From Bacteroidales bacterium (GTDB lineage: Bacteria; Bacteroidota; Bacteroidia; Bacteroidales; P3): a stretch of DNA of 17,803 bases. Location of the stretch: NCBI GenBank assembly GCA_016281475.1, contig JAEEIS010000190.1, forward strand, positions 1 through 17,803, in the 5' to 3' direction. The translations under genes and the position numbers were made by a program. Below, one piece after another: positions 1 to 7,083 of this stretch (the first letter of the stretch is position 1; each line of letters starts with the position of its first letter). Under the pieces are notes generated by a model that was not told the origin of the DNA, searched no databases, and saw only the letters and a list, made by a program, of their open reading frames with translations.

Positions 1-110
1 AACTGTCTCAATGTCGCGTCCCTTCGGGACGCTAGGAGTGAGTTTATTCTGTCACCGCACTGCGCTACGCTTGTACGGTGTTATTGAGATTCAGCCTCTT
101 CGAGGCTGTA
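1..110. repeat. Cluster of nested hairpins in the non-coding left edge
   Basis: An outer 7-bp stem (6-12 with 83-89) encloses two inner stems: 16-22 with 26-32 (GCGTCCC/GGGACGC, TTC loop) and 53-60 with 73-80 (CACCGCAC-like, one mismatch). A further 7-bp hairpin with a TTC loop follows at 92-108 (CAGCCTC/GAGGCTG). Together they could fold as a three-way junction plus a hairpin. There is no T-tract after the last stem, so it is not a classic intrinsic terminator, and it does not fit a tRNA. I see no convincing ORF in 1-180. It could be a REP-like element, the 3' end of a neighbour outside the window, or a leader for the glutathione peroxidase gene. Confidence 0.5.
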
Positions 111-180
111 AAAAATCAGTCTTTTATCAAACTAGAGCCAATAGTATTTAGCTTAGGGAAAAAATAAAATAATCATTATT

Positions 181-795
181 ATGACCAAACAAAAGATTAA
201 CACGTTATTTATCGTCTTGTTGGCTGCGGCGACAGCCTTGACGGGATGCAAGAAGCCAGAGAATCCCGTGCCACCCGGCAACGACACCGTGGCGACCGAC
301 ACCGTGGTGCCCGAGGAGCCGGAGGAGCCCGAGGACAATATCTATCAGTTCAAGGTGCTGGACGGCAACGGCGACAGTGTGTCGCTGGGCGAATACCGCG
401 ACCAGGTGCTGCTGGTGGTGAACACCGCCACCCAGTGCGGCTACACGCCCCAGTATGCCGACCTGCAACGCATCTACGAGACGTATCAGGACAGAGGGTT
501 CGTCATCCTCGACTTCCCCTGCAACCAGTTTGGCGGGCAGGCTCCGGGGTCGTTCGACGACATCCACAACTTCTGCACCAGCCGCTACGGCATCACTTTC
601 CCCCAGTTTGCCAAGATTGAAGTGAACGGTGCCAATGCCTCGCCCCTCTACGTGTGGCTGAAGAGCAAGAAGCCGGGCGATATCCAATGGAATTTCACCA
701 AGTTCCTCATCAACCGCAATGGCGAGGTGATACGGCGTTACGAGCCGGGCAACTCGATGTCGTCGGTGGAGAGCGCCGTGAGGAACGCACTCTGA
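181..795 (+). CDS. Lipoprotein glutathione peroxidase (thioredoxin-type GPx)
   Basis: This is a thiol peroxidase of the glutathione peroxidase family, 204 aa, probably reducing H2O2 or lipid hydroperoxides outside the inner membrane. Residues 1-23 are a lipoprotein signal ending in lipobox L-T-G-C23, followed by a Pro/Glu-rich linker to about residue 52. The GPx fold covers about 53-204. Visible catalytic features are peroxidatic Cys86 in TQCGYT, Gln120 in FPCNQFGGQ, and Trp170-Asn171 in QWNFTKFLI. Cys114 and Cys132 (NFCTSRY) complete the three-cysteine pattern of GPx enzymes that use thioredoxin rather than glutathione; use of thioredoxin is inferred. The ATG at 181 is chosen because it gives an intact signal peptide. 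No clear Shine-Dalgarno site precedes it, as is usual in Bacteroidales. The VanX-like gene follows after 40 bp on the same strand, so they may be co-transcribed. Confidence 0.93.
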   Translation: MTKQKINTLFIVLLAAATALTGCKKPENPVPPGNDTVATDTVVPEEPEEPEDNIYQFKVLDGNGDSVSLGEYRDQVLLVVNTATQCGYTPQYADLQRIYETYQDRGFVILDFPCNQFGGQAPGSFDDIHNFCTSRYGITFPQFAKIEVNGANASPLYVWLKSKKPGDIQWNFTKFLINRNGEVIRRYEPGNSMSSVESAVRNAL

Positions 796-835
796 TAAGG
801 CGAAAACTGATAATTGAAATTAAAGAACAATTAGC

Positions 836-1585
836 ATGAGAAAAATGACTTGGATGCATGCCGCCATCCTGATTGTCTGCGGCATAATGGCAACTTCATG
901 CAAGAAGAGCGACCCAATCGCTCCGGCGAACAATGAGGCCGACCTGTTTGTGGCAATTACCGACGTGGTGCCCGATGCGATATTGGAGATCCGCTACTAC
1001 AGCACATACAATTTTGTGGGTGCCCGCGTGGACGGCTATCAGGAGCCCACGGCACTGCTGGCCCGCGAGGCTGCCGACAGCCTGAAGGCCGCTAGCGACG
1101 ACTTGAACGCGCAGGGCTACCGCATTAAGATTTACGATGCCTACCGCCCACAAATGGCCGTAAGCCACTTTGTGCGCTGGGGCAAGGACTTGAACGACAC
1201 CGCCATGAAGCCCTACTTCTACCCCAACGTGGACAAGGCACGGCTGTTCGAGCTGGGCTATATTGCAGAGAAGAGCGGACATTCGCGCGGTTCGACGGTG
1301 GACCTGACCATCGTGAACATGACCACGGGCAAGGAGCTGGACATGGGCGGCGTGTTTGACTGGTTCGGCCCTGAGAGCCACCCCGACTGCGGCGGCAACC
1401 CCGAGACGATGGAGTACCGCCCCAACGACACCATCACCGCCGAGCAATTCCAGAACCGCATGATTCTGCGCGCCGCCATGATGCGCCACGGTTTCAAACC
1501 GTTGGATTGCGAATGGTGGCACTTCACCCTGAAGAACGAGCCCTACCCCGACACCTACTTCACATTCCCCGTGAAGACGAAGTGA
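836..1585 (+). CDS. Lipoprotein D-alanyl-D-alanine dipeptidase, VanX/DdpX family (M15D)
   Basis: Zinc dipeptidase of the VanX/DdpX family, 249 aa, expected to hydrolyse D-Ala-D-Ala. The signal peptide ends at lipobox A-T-S-C22, so the enzyme is probably membrane-anchored in the periplasm, unlike cytoplasmic VanX of enterococci. Key residues match the family: Arg104 in DAYRP, zinc ligands His149 and Asp156 in SGHSRGSTVD, catalytic Glu226 and zinc ligand His229 in EWWHFTL. With this location, recycling or scavenging of peptidoglycan-derived dipeptide is more likely than glycopeptide resistance; there is no vanH, vanA or vanRS in the window. It follows the peroxidase gene by 40 bp, and both mature lipoproteins begin with Cys-Lys-Lys. 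The gene converges on the export operon to its right, with a hairpin between them. Confidence 0.93.
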   Translation: MRKMTWMHAAILIVCGIMATSCKKSDPIAPANNEADLFVAITDVVPDAILEIRYYSTYNFVGARVDGYQEPTALLAREAADSLKAASDDLNAQGYRIKIYDAYRPQMAVSHFVRWGKDLNDTAMKPYFYPNVDKARLFELGYIAEKSGHSRGSTVDLTIVNMTTGKELDMGGVFDWFGPESHPDCGGNPETMEYRPNDTITAEQFQNRMILRAAMMRHGFKPLDCEWWHFTLKNEPYPDTYFTFPVKTK

Positions 1586-1600
1586 AGGGAAGTGAAAGGT

Positions 1601-1658
1601 GAAAATCGAAAATCCGCAGGAACAGGCAATTGGTTGCTCCTGCGAGATTTCGATTTTC
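1601..1658. terminator. Long hairpin between convergent genes, probable bidirectional terminator
   Basis: GAAAATCG at 1601-1608 pairs with CGATTTTC at 1651-1658, AAA at 1609-1611 with TTT at 1648-1650, and CGCAGGA at 1615-1621 with TCCTGCG at 1638-1644. The apex holds CAATTG. On the plus strand the stem is followed by an AT-rich run (ATTTTATT). The hairpin exactly fills the gap between the stop codons of the VanX-like gene and the permease gene, which argues for two-way termination. Confidence 0.7.
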
Positions 1659-1661
1659 ATT

Positions 1662-2873
1662 TTATTCGTATCGTATGGCCTGGATGGGGTCGAGGTTGGC
1701 GGCACGACGCGACGGATACCACCCAAAGAATACACCAATAAGGGTGCATACTCCGAAAGAGACTATTGGAGCATTGACGTTGAGGACAAAGGGCATTTCG
1801 GGAATAATAGCAGTGGCAAGGGCATAAAGTCCCAAGCCTGCAAGAATGCCTATCAAACCGCCAACAAGGCTGAGCACCACGCTTTCCACAAGGAATTGCA
1901 GCATGATGCTATGTTTGCGCGCGCCTATTGCCTTACGGAGGCCTATCTCGCGCGTGCGCTCGGTGACAGTGACATACATGATGTTCATGATACCCACACC
2001 GCCTACCACGAGGGATATTCCAGCTATAAGCGATAGCACTAGCACGACAATGCCGAGTATGTCGTTGAGCTGCTTCATCACGTCTTCGGACAACTGGATT
2101 TCGAAGTCAGGGTCATCGTCGGGGCCCAGACCATGAGCCATCCGCAAGACACGATCGATTTCGGCAACGGCAAACTCGTTGTCGTCAAGACTCCGGCTCA
2201 CACAATCTATTTCATCGATTTCGTTGGTACCAACGAAACGTTTCATGACTGTAGTATAGGGTGCCAGAATCCGGTCGTTCATGTCTATTCCCATAAACTG
2301 GTCCAAGGGGGCAAGGACACCGATTACCAGCATGGGGATGTCGTTGCAACGGATGGTCTGCCCAATGGGGTTCTCGCCTTGGGTGAAGAGTTTTTCGACA
2401 ATGGTGGCCCCTACGACGCAAACTTTGGCAGAAGAGGCGATGTCGTCATCGTCGAACATGGTGCCCTTGCTCATCTTAAGGTTACTTGTGATAAGCACGT
2501 CGGTCGATTCACCTTCCATCATGGCGCTATGGCTGTTGTTGCCATAGACCAATGCCGCCCCGGTGGTGACACTGGGGGTGACAGCTGCGAGATGGCGGCA
2601 TTGGCTTTTTATGGCCTCATAGTCGTTCTGCTCCAGCGGGTGCATGATCGACCACATACCACCATCCCGATTCCATTCGGGTCTGACGGCGATGACGTTT
2701 CCACCAATGGATGAAAAGCCTGTCTGCATGTATGACGTGAGGCTGCTACCAAGGCTCTTCATGATAATGACGGAGGAGATGCCAATGATGATGCCCAGCA
2801 TGGTGAGTAGCGTGCGGGTCTTATTGCGGAGTAAGGCGCGAAGGGCCAGTTTTATAGTGTCGATGAAACGCAT
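1662..2873 (-). CDS. MacB-like ABC transporter permease (FtsX/MacB_PCD family)
   Basis: Membrane subunit of a tripartite export system, 403 aa when started at the ATG at 2873. That start is chosen over an upstream in-frame codon at 3059, which would run through the ATPase gene and add about 62 residues unlike any permease. Topology is typical of the family: a cytoplasmic amphipathic start, TM1 at about residues 20-42 (LLTMLGIIIGISSVIIM), a large periplasmic MacB_PCD domain to about residue 275, then three C-terminal TMs. The family motif around ERTREIGLRKAIGA links TM2 and TM3, and the protein ends close to R-R-A-A-N-L-D-P-I-Q-A-I-R-Y-E. Unlike E. coli MacB the ATPase is a separate protein. 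It is the last gene of the operon; a 49-bp gap with an AT-rich repeat separates it from the ATPase. Confidence 0.93.
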   Translation of the reverse strand: MRFIDTIKLALRALLRNKTRTLLTMLGIIIGISSVIIMKSLGSSLTSYMQTGFSSIGGNVIAVRPEWNRDGGMWSIMHPLEQNDYEAIKSQCRHLAAVTPSVTTGAALVYGNNSHSAMMEGESTDVLITSNLKMSKGTMFDDDDIASSAKVCVVGATIVEKLFTQGENPIGQTIRCNDIPMLVIGVLAPLDQFMGIDMNDRILAPYTTVMKRFVGTNEIDEIDCVSRSLDDNEFAVAEIDRVLRMAHGLGPDDDPDFEIQLSEDVMKQLNDILGIVVLVLSLIAGISLVVGGVGIMNIMYVTVTERTREIGLRKAIGARKHSIMLQFLVESVVLSLVGGLIGILAGLGLYALATAIIPEMPFVLNVNAPIVSFGVCTLIGVFFGWYPSRRAANLDPIQAIRYE

Positions 2874-2922
2874 GACGAAAATTGATAGTTGAGAATTGAA
2901 AAGTGGGAATCGGCTTGCGCTG

Positions 2923-3666
2923 TCAATTGCTAATATTTTCTGACTTGAGCATCTGAAGTGCAGAGAGGGGGGTATTGGGATGGTCTTCGACCAACATTCC
3001 GTCGCGTAGACGGATGGTACGGGTAGTGAATGCGGCGATGTCGGTCTCGTGGGTGACAAAGGCGATGGTCTTACCCTGTTCGTGCAGCTGTTGGAAGAGT
3101 GCCATTATCTCATAGCTTGTACGTGTGTCGAGGTTGCCCGTGGCCTCGTCAGCCAAAATCAGCACGGGGTTGTTGACAATGGCACGGGCTATGGCTACGC
3201 GCTGCTGCTGTCCGCCACTGAGCTGGGCGCTGGTGTGCTGCATTCGCGATTCGAGCCCCACCAGTTTCAATGCCTCAATGGCACGCTCGCGACGTTCGCG
3301 CACAGACACTTTGCGATTATAGAAAAGCGGCAACTCCACATTCTCCAAAGCAGTGGTGCGCGGCAGGAGGTTGTAGCTCTGAAACACGAAACCAATCTTG
3401 CGGTTGCGGAGGTCTGACAGTTCGTCATCGTCCATGCTCTTCATTTCGATACCATCGATACGGTAGGAACCCGATGAGGGCGTGTCAAGACATCCTAGGA
3501 TGTTGAGCAGCGTGGACTTGCCACTGCCCGAAGTGCCCATAATGCTGACAAACTCGCCTTCACCAATAGCGAAGCTGACATTTCTCAATGCCTTCACCAC
3601 CTCGCCGCCCACAAGGAAGTCACGGCAAAGGGAATCGGTTTCTATAATATTAGAATGGGCCATCAT
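2923..3666 (-). CDS. ABC transporter ATP-binding protein (MacB/LolD type)
   Basis: ATPase of the export system, 247 aa. All nucleotide-binding motifs are visible: Walker [10 protein letters not shown] (44-52), Q-loop Gln96 in [10 protein letters not shown], signature LSGGQ (149-153), Walker B VLILADE ending at Glu174, and H-loop His206 in FVTHE. It belongs to the LolD/MacB/FtsE group that pairs with FtsX-fold permeases and drives transport mechanically from the inner membrane. The start at 3666 (ATG-ATG; 3663 is equally possible) overlaps the adaptor's TAA at 3650-3652 by 14-17 bases, so translation is probably coupled. The C-terminal tail past residue 225 is short, and the gene order places the partner permease directly downstream. 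Confidence 0.95.
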   Translation of the reverse strand: MMAHSNIIETDSLCRDFLVGGEVVKALRNVSFAIGEGEFVSIMGTSGSGKSTLLNILGCLDTPSSGSYRIDGIEMKSMDDDELSDLRNRKIGFVFQSYNLLPRTTALENVELPLFYNRKVSVRERRERAIEALKLVGLESRMQHTSAQLSGGQQQRVAIARAIVNNPVLILADEATGNLDTRTSYEIMALFQQLHEQGKTIAFVTHETDIAAFTTRTIRLRDGMLVEDHPNTPLSALQMLKSENISN

Positions 3667-4801
3667 CGCTGCGTTCCTGTTGTTGTTTGGTCACATCCAC
3701 CAGCGAACTAATCACTGTGTCGCCTTCGTGCACACCCTCCAGTGCTACGGCACGTATCTTGTCTTTCACGCCAAGGACTACCTCCACCTGCCTGAACGTC
3801 TTGCCCTCCTTCAGCCATAGATAATTGGCACTTTCGGACTTATGGCTTACAGGAACCACCTTATATCCGTCTCGGGCAAGCATCGCACTATCAACCGACA
3901 GTTGGGTACCATAGCTGGGCACTACCAGACCGCTTCCTTTCGCTACGATAATCTTCACATTGGCGGTCATACCTGGAAATAATTTCTCTTCGGGGTTTTC
4001 GGCCGTAATGATAACGATGTAGGTCACCACATTGTTGTTTATCTGAGGCTCCATGCGAATCTGCTTGACCATTCCTTGAAACGGGTCGTTAGGAAAGGCA
4101 TCCACTTTAAAGGTAACACTTTGTCCTACCTGTACTTTCCCGATGTCCGCCTCATCCACTTTGGCTTCAACCTGAATCTCGGTCATATTCTTTGCGATGG
4201 TGAACAGGTCGGGCACACTATAGGCTCCCTGCACAGTCTGCCCCTCCTCCACCTGACGGCTGATGATGATGCCGTCGATGGGAGAATAAATCTCGGCGTA
4301 CTTGAGATTGGTAACAGCATTGCCATAGTTTGCCTTGGCCGTAACCAATTGGTTTGAGGACTGGTCGAGTTCGGCTTCGGCTTGGTCATACTCCTGCTGG
4401 GTGGCGGCCTGCTGCTCGAAAAGCTGCTTGACTCGGTCGAAGTTCTTTTGCGCAAGATTTTTCTGACTTGTGGCAACCGACAATTGCGCACGAGAAACAT
4501 TCAGTTCCTCCTGCAACAAAGACTTGTCCAATTCGGCCAACAGGTCACCACGACGCACCTTGTCGTTATAGTCGGCGTAGAGATGCTTCACTATGCCACT
4601 GACCTGGGTGCCGACAGTCACCTTATATACCGGCTGCACAACGCCTGTGGCGGTCACTTCGCTAACCACGCTGTCGCATACCACTACTTGGGTATCTATC
4701 ATAAACCTACCGTTCGAATGTCCACCAAAAACAATGCGTAACAGTAATACTAGTACCAGTACAGCCGCAACGGCCCATATCCATTTTCTCTTCTTTTTCA
4801 T
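3650..4801 (-). CDS. Periplasmic adaptor (membrane-fusion) protein, MacA/HlyD family
   Basis: Adaptor linking the inner-membrane ABC pump to the TolC channel, 383 aa. An N-terminal membrane anchor spans about residues 8-26 after a Lys/Arg-rich start. The first half of the lipoyl domain lies near residues 57-92, followed by an alpha-helical hairpin at about 93-167 rich in Gln, Ala and Glu. The second lipoyl half starts at YSPIDGIIISRQVEEGQTV, followed by beta-barrel and membrane-proximal domains. The order matches MacA. It begins 15 bp after the TolC gene and overlaps the ATPase gene at its 3' end. The substrate (macrolide, peptide, lipid or haem-like compound) cannot be told from the sequence. 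Confidence 0.94.
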   Translation of the reverse strand: MKKKRKWIWAVAAVLVLVLLLRIVFGGHSNGRFMIDTQVVVCDSVVSEVTATGVVQPVYKVTVGTQVSGIVKHLYADYNDKVRRGDLLAELDKSLLQEELNVSRAQLSVATSQKNLAQKNFDRVKQLFEQQAATQQEYDQAEAELDQSSNQLVTAKANYGNAVTNLKYAEIYSPIDGIIISRQVEEGQTVQGAYSVPDLFTIAKNMTEIQVEAKVDEADIGKVQVGQSVTFKVDAFPNDPFQGMVKQIRMEPQINNNVVTYIVIITAENPEEKLFPGMTANVKIIVAKGSGLVVPSYGTQLSVDSAMLARDGYKVVPVSHKSESANYLWLKEGKTFRQVEVVLGVKDKIRAVALEGVHEGDTVISSLVDVTKQQQERSDDGPF

Positions 4802-4816
4802 AGATATAGATTTGGA

Positions 4817-6097
4817 TTATTTTGAATCTCTACCCAAATAAATATTGAGTATTTTAATGCTCAGGACGTATGTATACTTGTTTTGTAAGTAATCGTTCAC
4901 CGAATTCAGATAACTCTCCTGCTGACGCAAGAGGTCCACAGTGCTGATGCTGCCTGCCTTATATTTGGCCTGCATGACGCGATAGGTGGACTCGTTGGCC
5001 CGCATCACGCTATTGGAGGCCGCATAGCTATTGCGTGCCTGGAGTGCCGAATAGTAGCGTTCCTCCATAGTCTCAACTATTTCACGCCGGGTCTCCTCCT
5101 GTTGGAGAACGGCCTGTTGCAATGCCAACTGAGACTGCTTTACCTGCGTCCGATTCATTCCCTGCTGTAAAATAGGGATGGAGAGACCTAGCGACACATT
5201 GGTATTTAAGCCGCCATTGGCGATAAGGTATCCGCTGCCATCCGTGCGCTGGTTGTCGCCACCATATACTGAGGCATACGCATTCAATCCAAGCGATGGA
5301 AGATAGCCGCCCTTGGCCATCTTTAAATCATATTGTGCCTTCTGTACCTCAAGTTCGCTGATGCGCATCTCGGGCATCCATTTCAAGGCATCCGAGGTTG
5401 GCAATACTAGCGTCATCGTGTCCTCAGATACAAGTGGGAGTACTTCAATAACGGTCACAGGCTCCAGTCCCATCAGTTTGCGCAACTTAGATGTGTTTAC
5501 CGTAATACTGATTCTTGCATTCTCCACATCACACTGCGCCCGCTGGAAGCTGGCATCAAGCATCTGGTAGTCGCTAGGCAGGATGGAACCCGCGAGCATC
5601 TTGGCATTTCCTTCGGCCAACTGTGCCTGTGCGCTTTCCAACACCTGCTCCAAATAGACTAAGCGTTCCCGATTGGTGAGGATATCAAGATAGGCACTGA
5701 TTATCTGTATCGATACGTCCTTGCCACTTTTCGTTTTCTCATAGGCACTTTGGACACATTGCACCTCGCTCTTGCGATAATTGTTGTAGTTGGACAGTCC
5801 GTTGAAAAGCGTGATACTGCCACCTGCGCCCATACTTGTGCTGGGCGACAGTTGTCCTCCGTATATTGAAATATCCTCTGCCACCGATGCCGACAACGAC
5901 GGTGTGAATCGCAGCAACGCTGCACCCAATGCCGCCGCAGCTTGTCTGCTCTGTAGTTCTGCATTGAGTACCACGGTGTTATTTTTCATGGCATAAGCAA
6001 TGCAACTATCTAGTGACAGCCTCAACGTGTCTGTCTGCCCATAGGACAATGATGTGGAACAGAGCAACACCGCACATAGTATGATGATATGTTTCAT
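4817..6097 (-). CDS. TolC-family outer-membrane efflux protein
   Basis: Outer-membrane channel of the export system, 426 aa, with a signal peptide of about 20 residues ending near S-Y-G before QTDTLRLSL. Two repeated OEP halves are visible, each with long Ala/Gln/Glu-rich helices such as NAELQSRQAAAALGAALL and the C-terminal TYRVMQAKYKAGSISTVDLL segment. The latter is the usual OEP closing motif (xxxGxxSxxDLLxxQ). Length fits the family. It is the first gene of a four-gene minus-strand operon, with only 15 bp to the adaptor. The 5' flank (6098-6163) is AT-rich; I found no convincing -7 box at a suitable distance, but the upstream terminator at 6164-6200 suggests the operon has its own promoter there. 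Confidence 0.94.
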   Translation of the reverse strand: MKHIIILCAVLLCSTSLSYGQTDTLRLSLDSCIAYAMKNNTVVLNAELQSRQAAAALGAALLRFTPSLSASVAEDISIYGGQLSPSTSMGAGGSITLFNGLSNYNNYRKSEVQCVQSAYEKTKSGKDVSIQIISAYLDILTNRERLVYLEQVLESAQAQLAEGNAKMLAGSILPSDYQMLDASFQRAQCDVENARISITVNTSKLRKLMGLEPVTVIEVLPLVSEDTMTLVLPTSDALKWMPEMRISELEVQKAQYDLKMAKGGYLPSLGLNAYASVYGGDNQRTDGSGYLIANGGLNTNVSLGLSIPILQQGMNRTQVKQSQLALQQAVLQQEETRREIVETMEERYYSALQARNSYAASNSVMRANESTYRVMQAKYKAGSISTVDLLRQQESYLNSVNDYLQNKYTYVLSIKILNIYLGRDSK

Positions 6098-6163
6098 GTC
6101 TGCAATAACGTAGATAATGCCTTTTTATTACATTCCAAGCTGTTAATTTCTTTCTATATTAGC

Positions 6164-6200
6164 AAAAAGCGGCCATGCATTCTCATGCATGACCGTTTTA
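6164..6200 (-). terminator. Intrinsic terminator of the outer-membrane barrel gene
   Basis: On the minus strand a stem of about 11 bp with a GAGA loop (6181-6184) is formed by 6170-6180 with 6185-6195. The only irregular pair (6173 with 6192) is a G-U wobble on this strand. The stem is followed by five T residues (6168-6164). It lies 25 bp past the stop codon of the beta-barrel gene and upstream of tolC. Confidence 0.8.
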
Positions 6201-6224
6201 ATATATTATCAGACCAGACCGATA

Positions 6225-6938
6225 CTATCGTATCGGGAATTGGTAGCCGAGAGTGAGCAGCAAAGCGAAGTTGTTGCCGAAGGGCACTTCCTTGATTTTC
6301 GGAGCCTCCTGACTGATGTTCAACGCATCGGGCGAAGTGGCCACCGCCAACATTCCATAGTCGAGCTGAAGCATCACGCTGAGGTCCTGATATTCATAGC
6401 CGACGCCGAACAGGATGCTGACATCAAGGGGTTTCATTGCGTTGAATACCGGCACGGAGATGTCGTAGTTCCAGTCGCTTTGAGGCAGACGTGGGGTGAT
6501 TTTCTTGTCTTGCAGCGTGCCGAATATGCCATAGCTGACAGCCGGTCCGACGGAGAGCAGGGCATAATGGCCCGGCTCGCGGATGGGCAGTTCGTAGCGG
6601 AATGAGGCCAGAATGGGCAGCTGGACATACCATGCATCGTATTTGCCTTGACGGATGGACATGATGCCCTCGAGCACTTCCTGGAAGTAGGAGCCACGAC
6701 GGATGAGGTTGAGTCCTGCTTGAAGGCAGAAGTTTTCGGCCAGAAGCGACTGCGCATTGGTGAAGCCAAAAGTGACAAAACCGCCTAGGTTGGCAGCCAT
6801 AATGGGGCTGTTGTCGGCAAGGTCGTCGACGTGCACAGCCATGCCGGCACCGCCACGGATACCGAAGTTAAGAAACTGTGCCTGAGCGGCAACAGACATC
6901 GTAACGAACAGGGTCAGAACTATAAGAATCTTTTTCAT
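6225..6938 (-). CDS. PorT-like outer-membrane beta-barrel protein, function unknown
   Basis: A 237-aa exported protein with a signal peptide of about 21 residues (MKKILIVLTLFVTMSVAAQA) followed by FLNFGIRGGAGMAVHV. That pattern, the Gly-rich alternating strands and the C-terminal TLGYQFPIR fit the small outer-membrane beta-barrel (PorT/OMP_b-brl_2) proteins abundant in Bacteroidetes. Mid-protein strands include SVGPAVSYGIFGTL and ILFGVGYEYQDLSVMLQLDYG. Specific function cannot be assigned. It is a stand-alone gene with a good promoter immediately upstream and an intrinsic terminator downstream, and is not part of the efflux operon. Confidence 0.85.
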   Translation of the reverse strand: MKKILIVLTLFVTMSVAAQAQFLNFGIRGGAGMAVHVDDLADNSPIMAANLGGFVTFGFTNAQSLLAENFCLQAGLNLIRRGSYFQEVLEGIMSIRQGKYDAWYVQLPILASFRYELPIREPGHYALLSVGPAVSYGIFGTLQDKKITPRLPQSDWNYDISVPVFNAMKPLDVSILFGVGYEYQDLSVMLQLDYGMLAVATSPDALNISQEAPKIKEVPFGNNFALLLTLGYQFPIR

Positions 6939-6958
6939 AGGTACGAAATAAAATCGTG

Positions 6959-6966
6959 CAAAGATA
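6959..6966 (-). promoter_or_regulatory. Bacteroidetes-type -7 box (TATCTTTG) of the beta-barrel gene
   Basis: On the minus strand the sequence reads TATCTTTG, an exact match to the TAnnTTTG consensus of the Bacteroidetes primary sigma factor. It is preceded by an A/T-rich tract with several A and T runs and only a weak -33 match. The predicted transcript start leaves a leader of roughly 15 nt before the ATG at 6938. Confidence 0.75.
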
Positions 6967-6997
6967 CGAACTTTTTTTGAATTAAGAATTTTTTTTT

Positions 6998-7083
6998 AGT
7001 GATTAGTGACTAGTGATTAGTGATTCGACAAATGATTGCGACAGCCTCAATTCACTAATCACCAATCACTATTCACTAATTAC
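6998..7083. repeat. Inverted pair of tandem heptamer repeats, probable terminator
   Basis: The left arm (6998-7025) is four tandem copies of the heptamer AGTGATT (one reads AGTGACT). The right arm (7050-7084) is about five copies of its complement (ATTCACT, AATCACC, AATCACT, ATTCACT, AATTACT). The arms can pair into a long stem around a 24-base loop. It lies directly after the DPP IV stop codon, so a terminator or mRNA-stabilising role is likely. A T-rich stretch (AATTTTTTTTT, 6987-6997) adjoins the left arm, reading as A-rich on the minus strand. Confidence 0.65.

Noticed and set aside
836..1585. Vancomycin resistance locus
   Set aside because: Only a VanX-type dipeptidase is present, with a lipoprotein signal; no ligase, dehydrogenase or VanRS-type regulators are nearby.
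896..1738. 280-aa minus-strand open frame over the VanX-like gene
   Set aside because: Antisense shadow of a gene with all VanX catalytic residues; His/Val-rich with no recognisable motif.
2874..3059. Upstream extension of the permease to 3059
   Set aside because: It would overlap the ATPase gene by more than 130 bases and add residues unlike any MacB permease; ATG 2873 gives the family N-terminus.
6109..6138. TTG-N19-TATCTACG as a tolC promoter
   Set aside because: The -7 box has two mismatches and the predicted leader would be only a few bases, too short to be credible.
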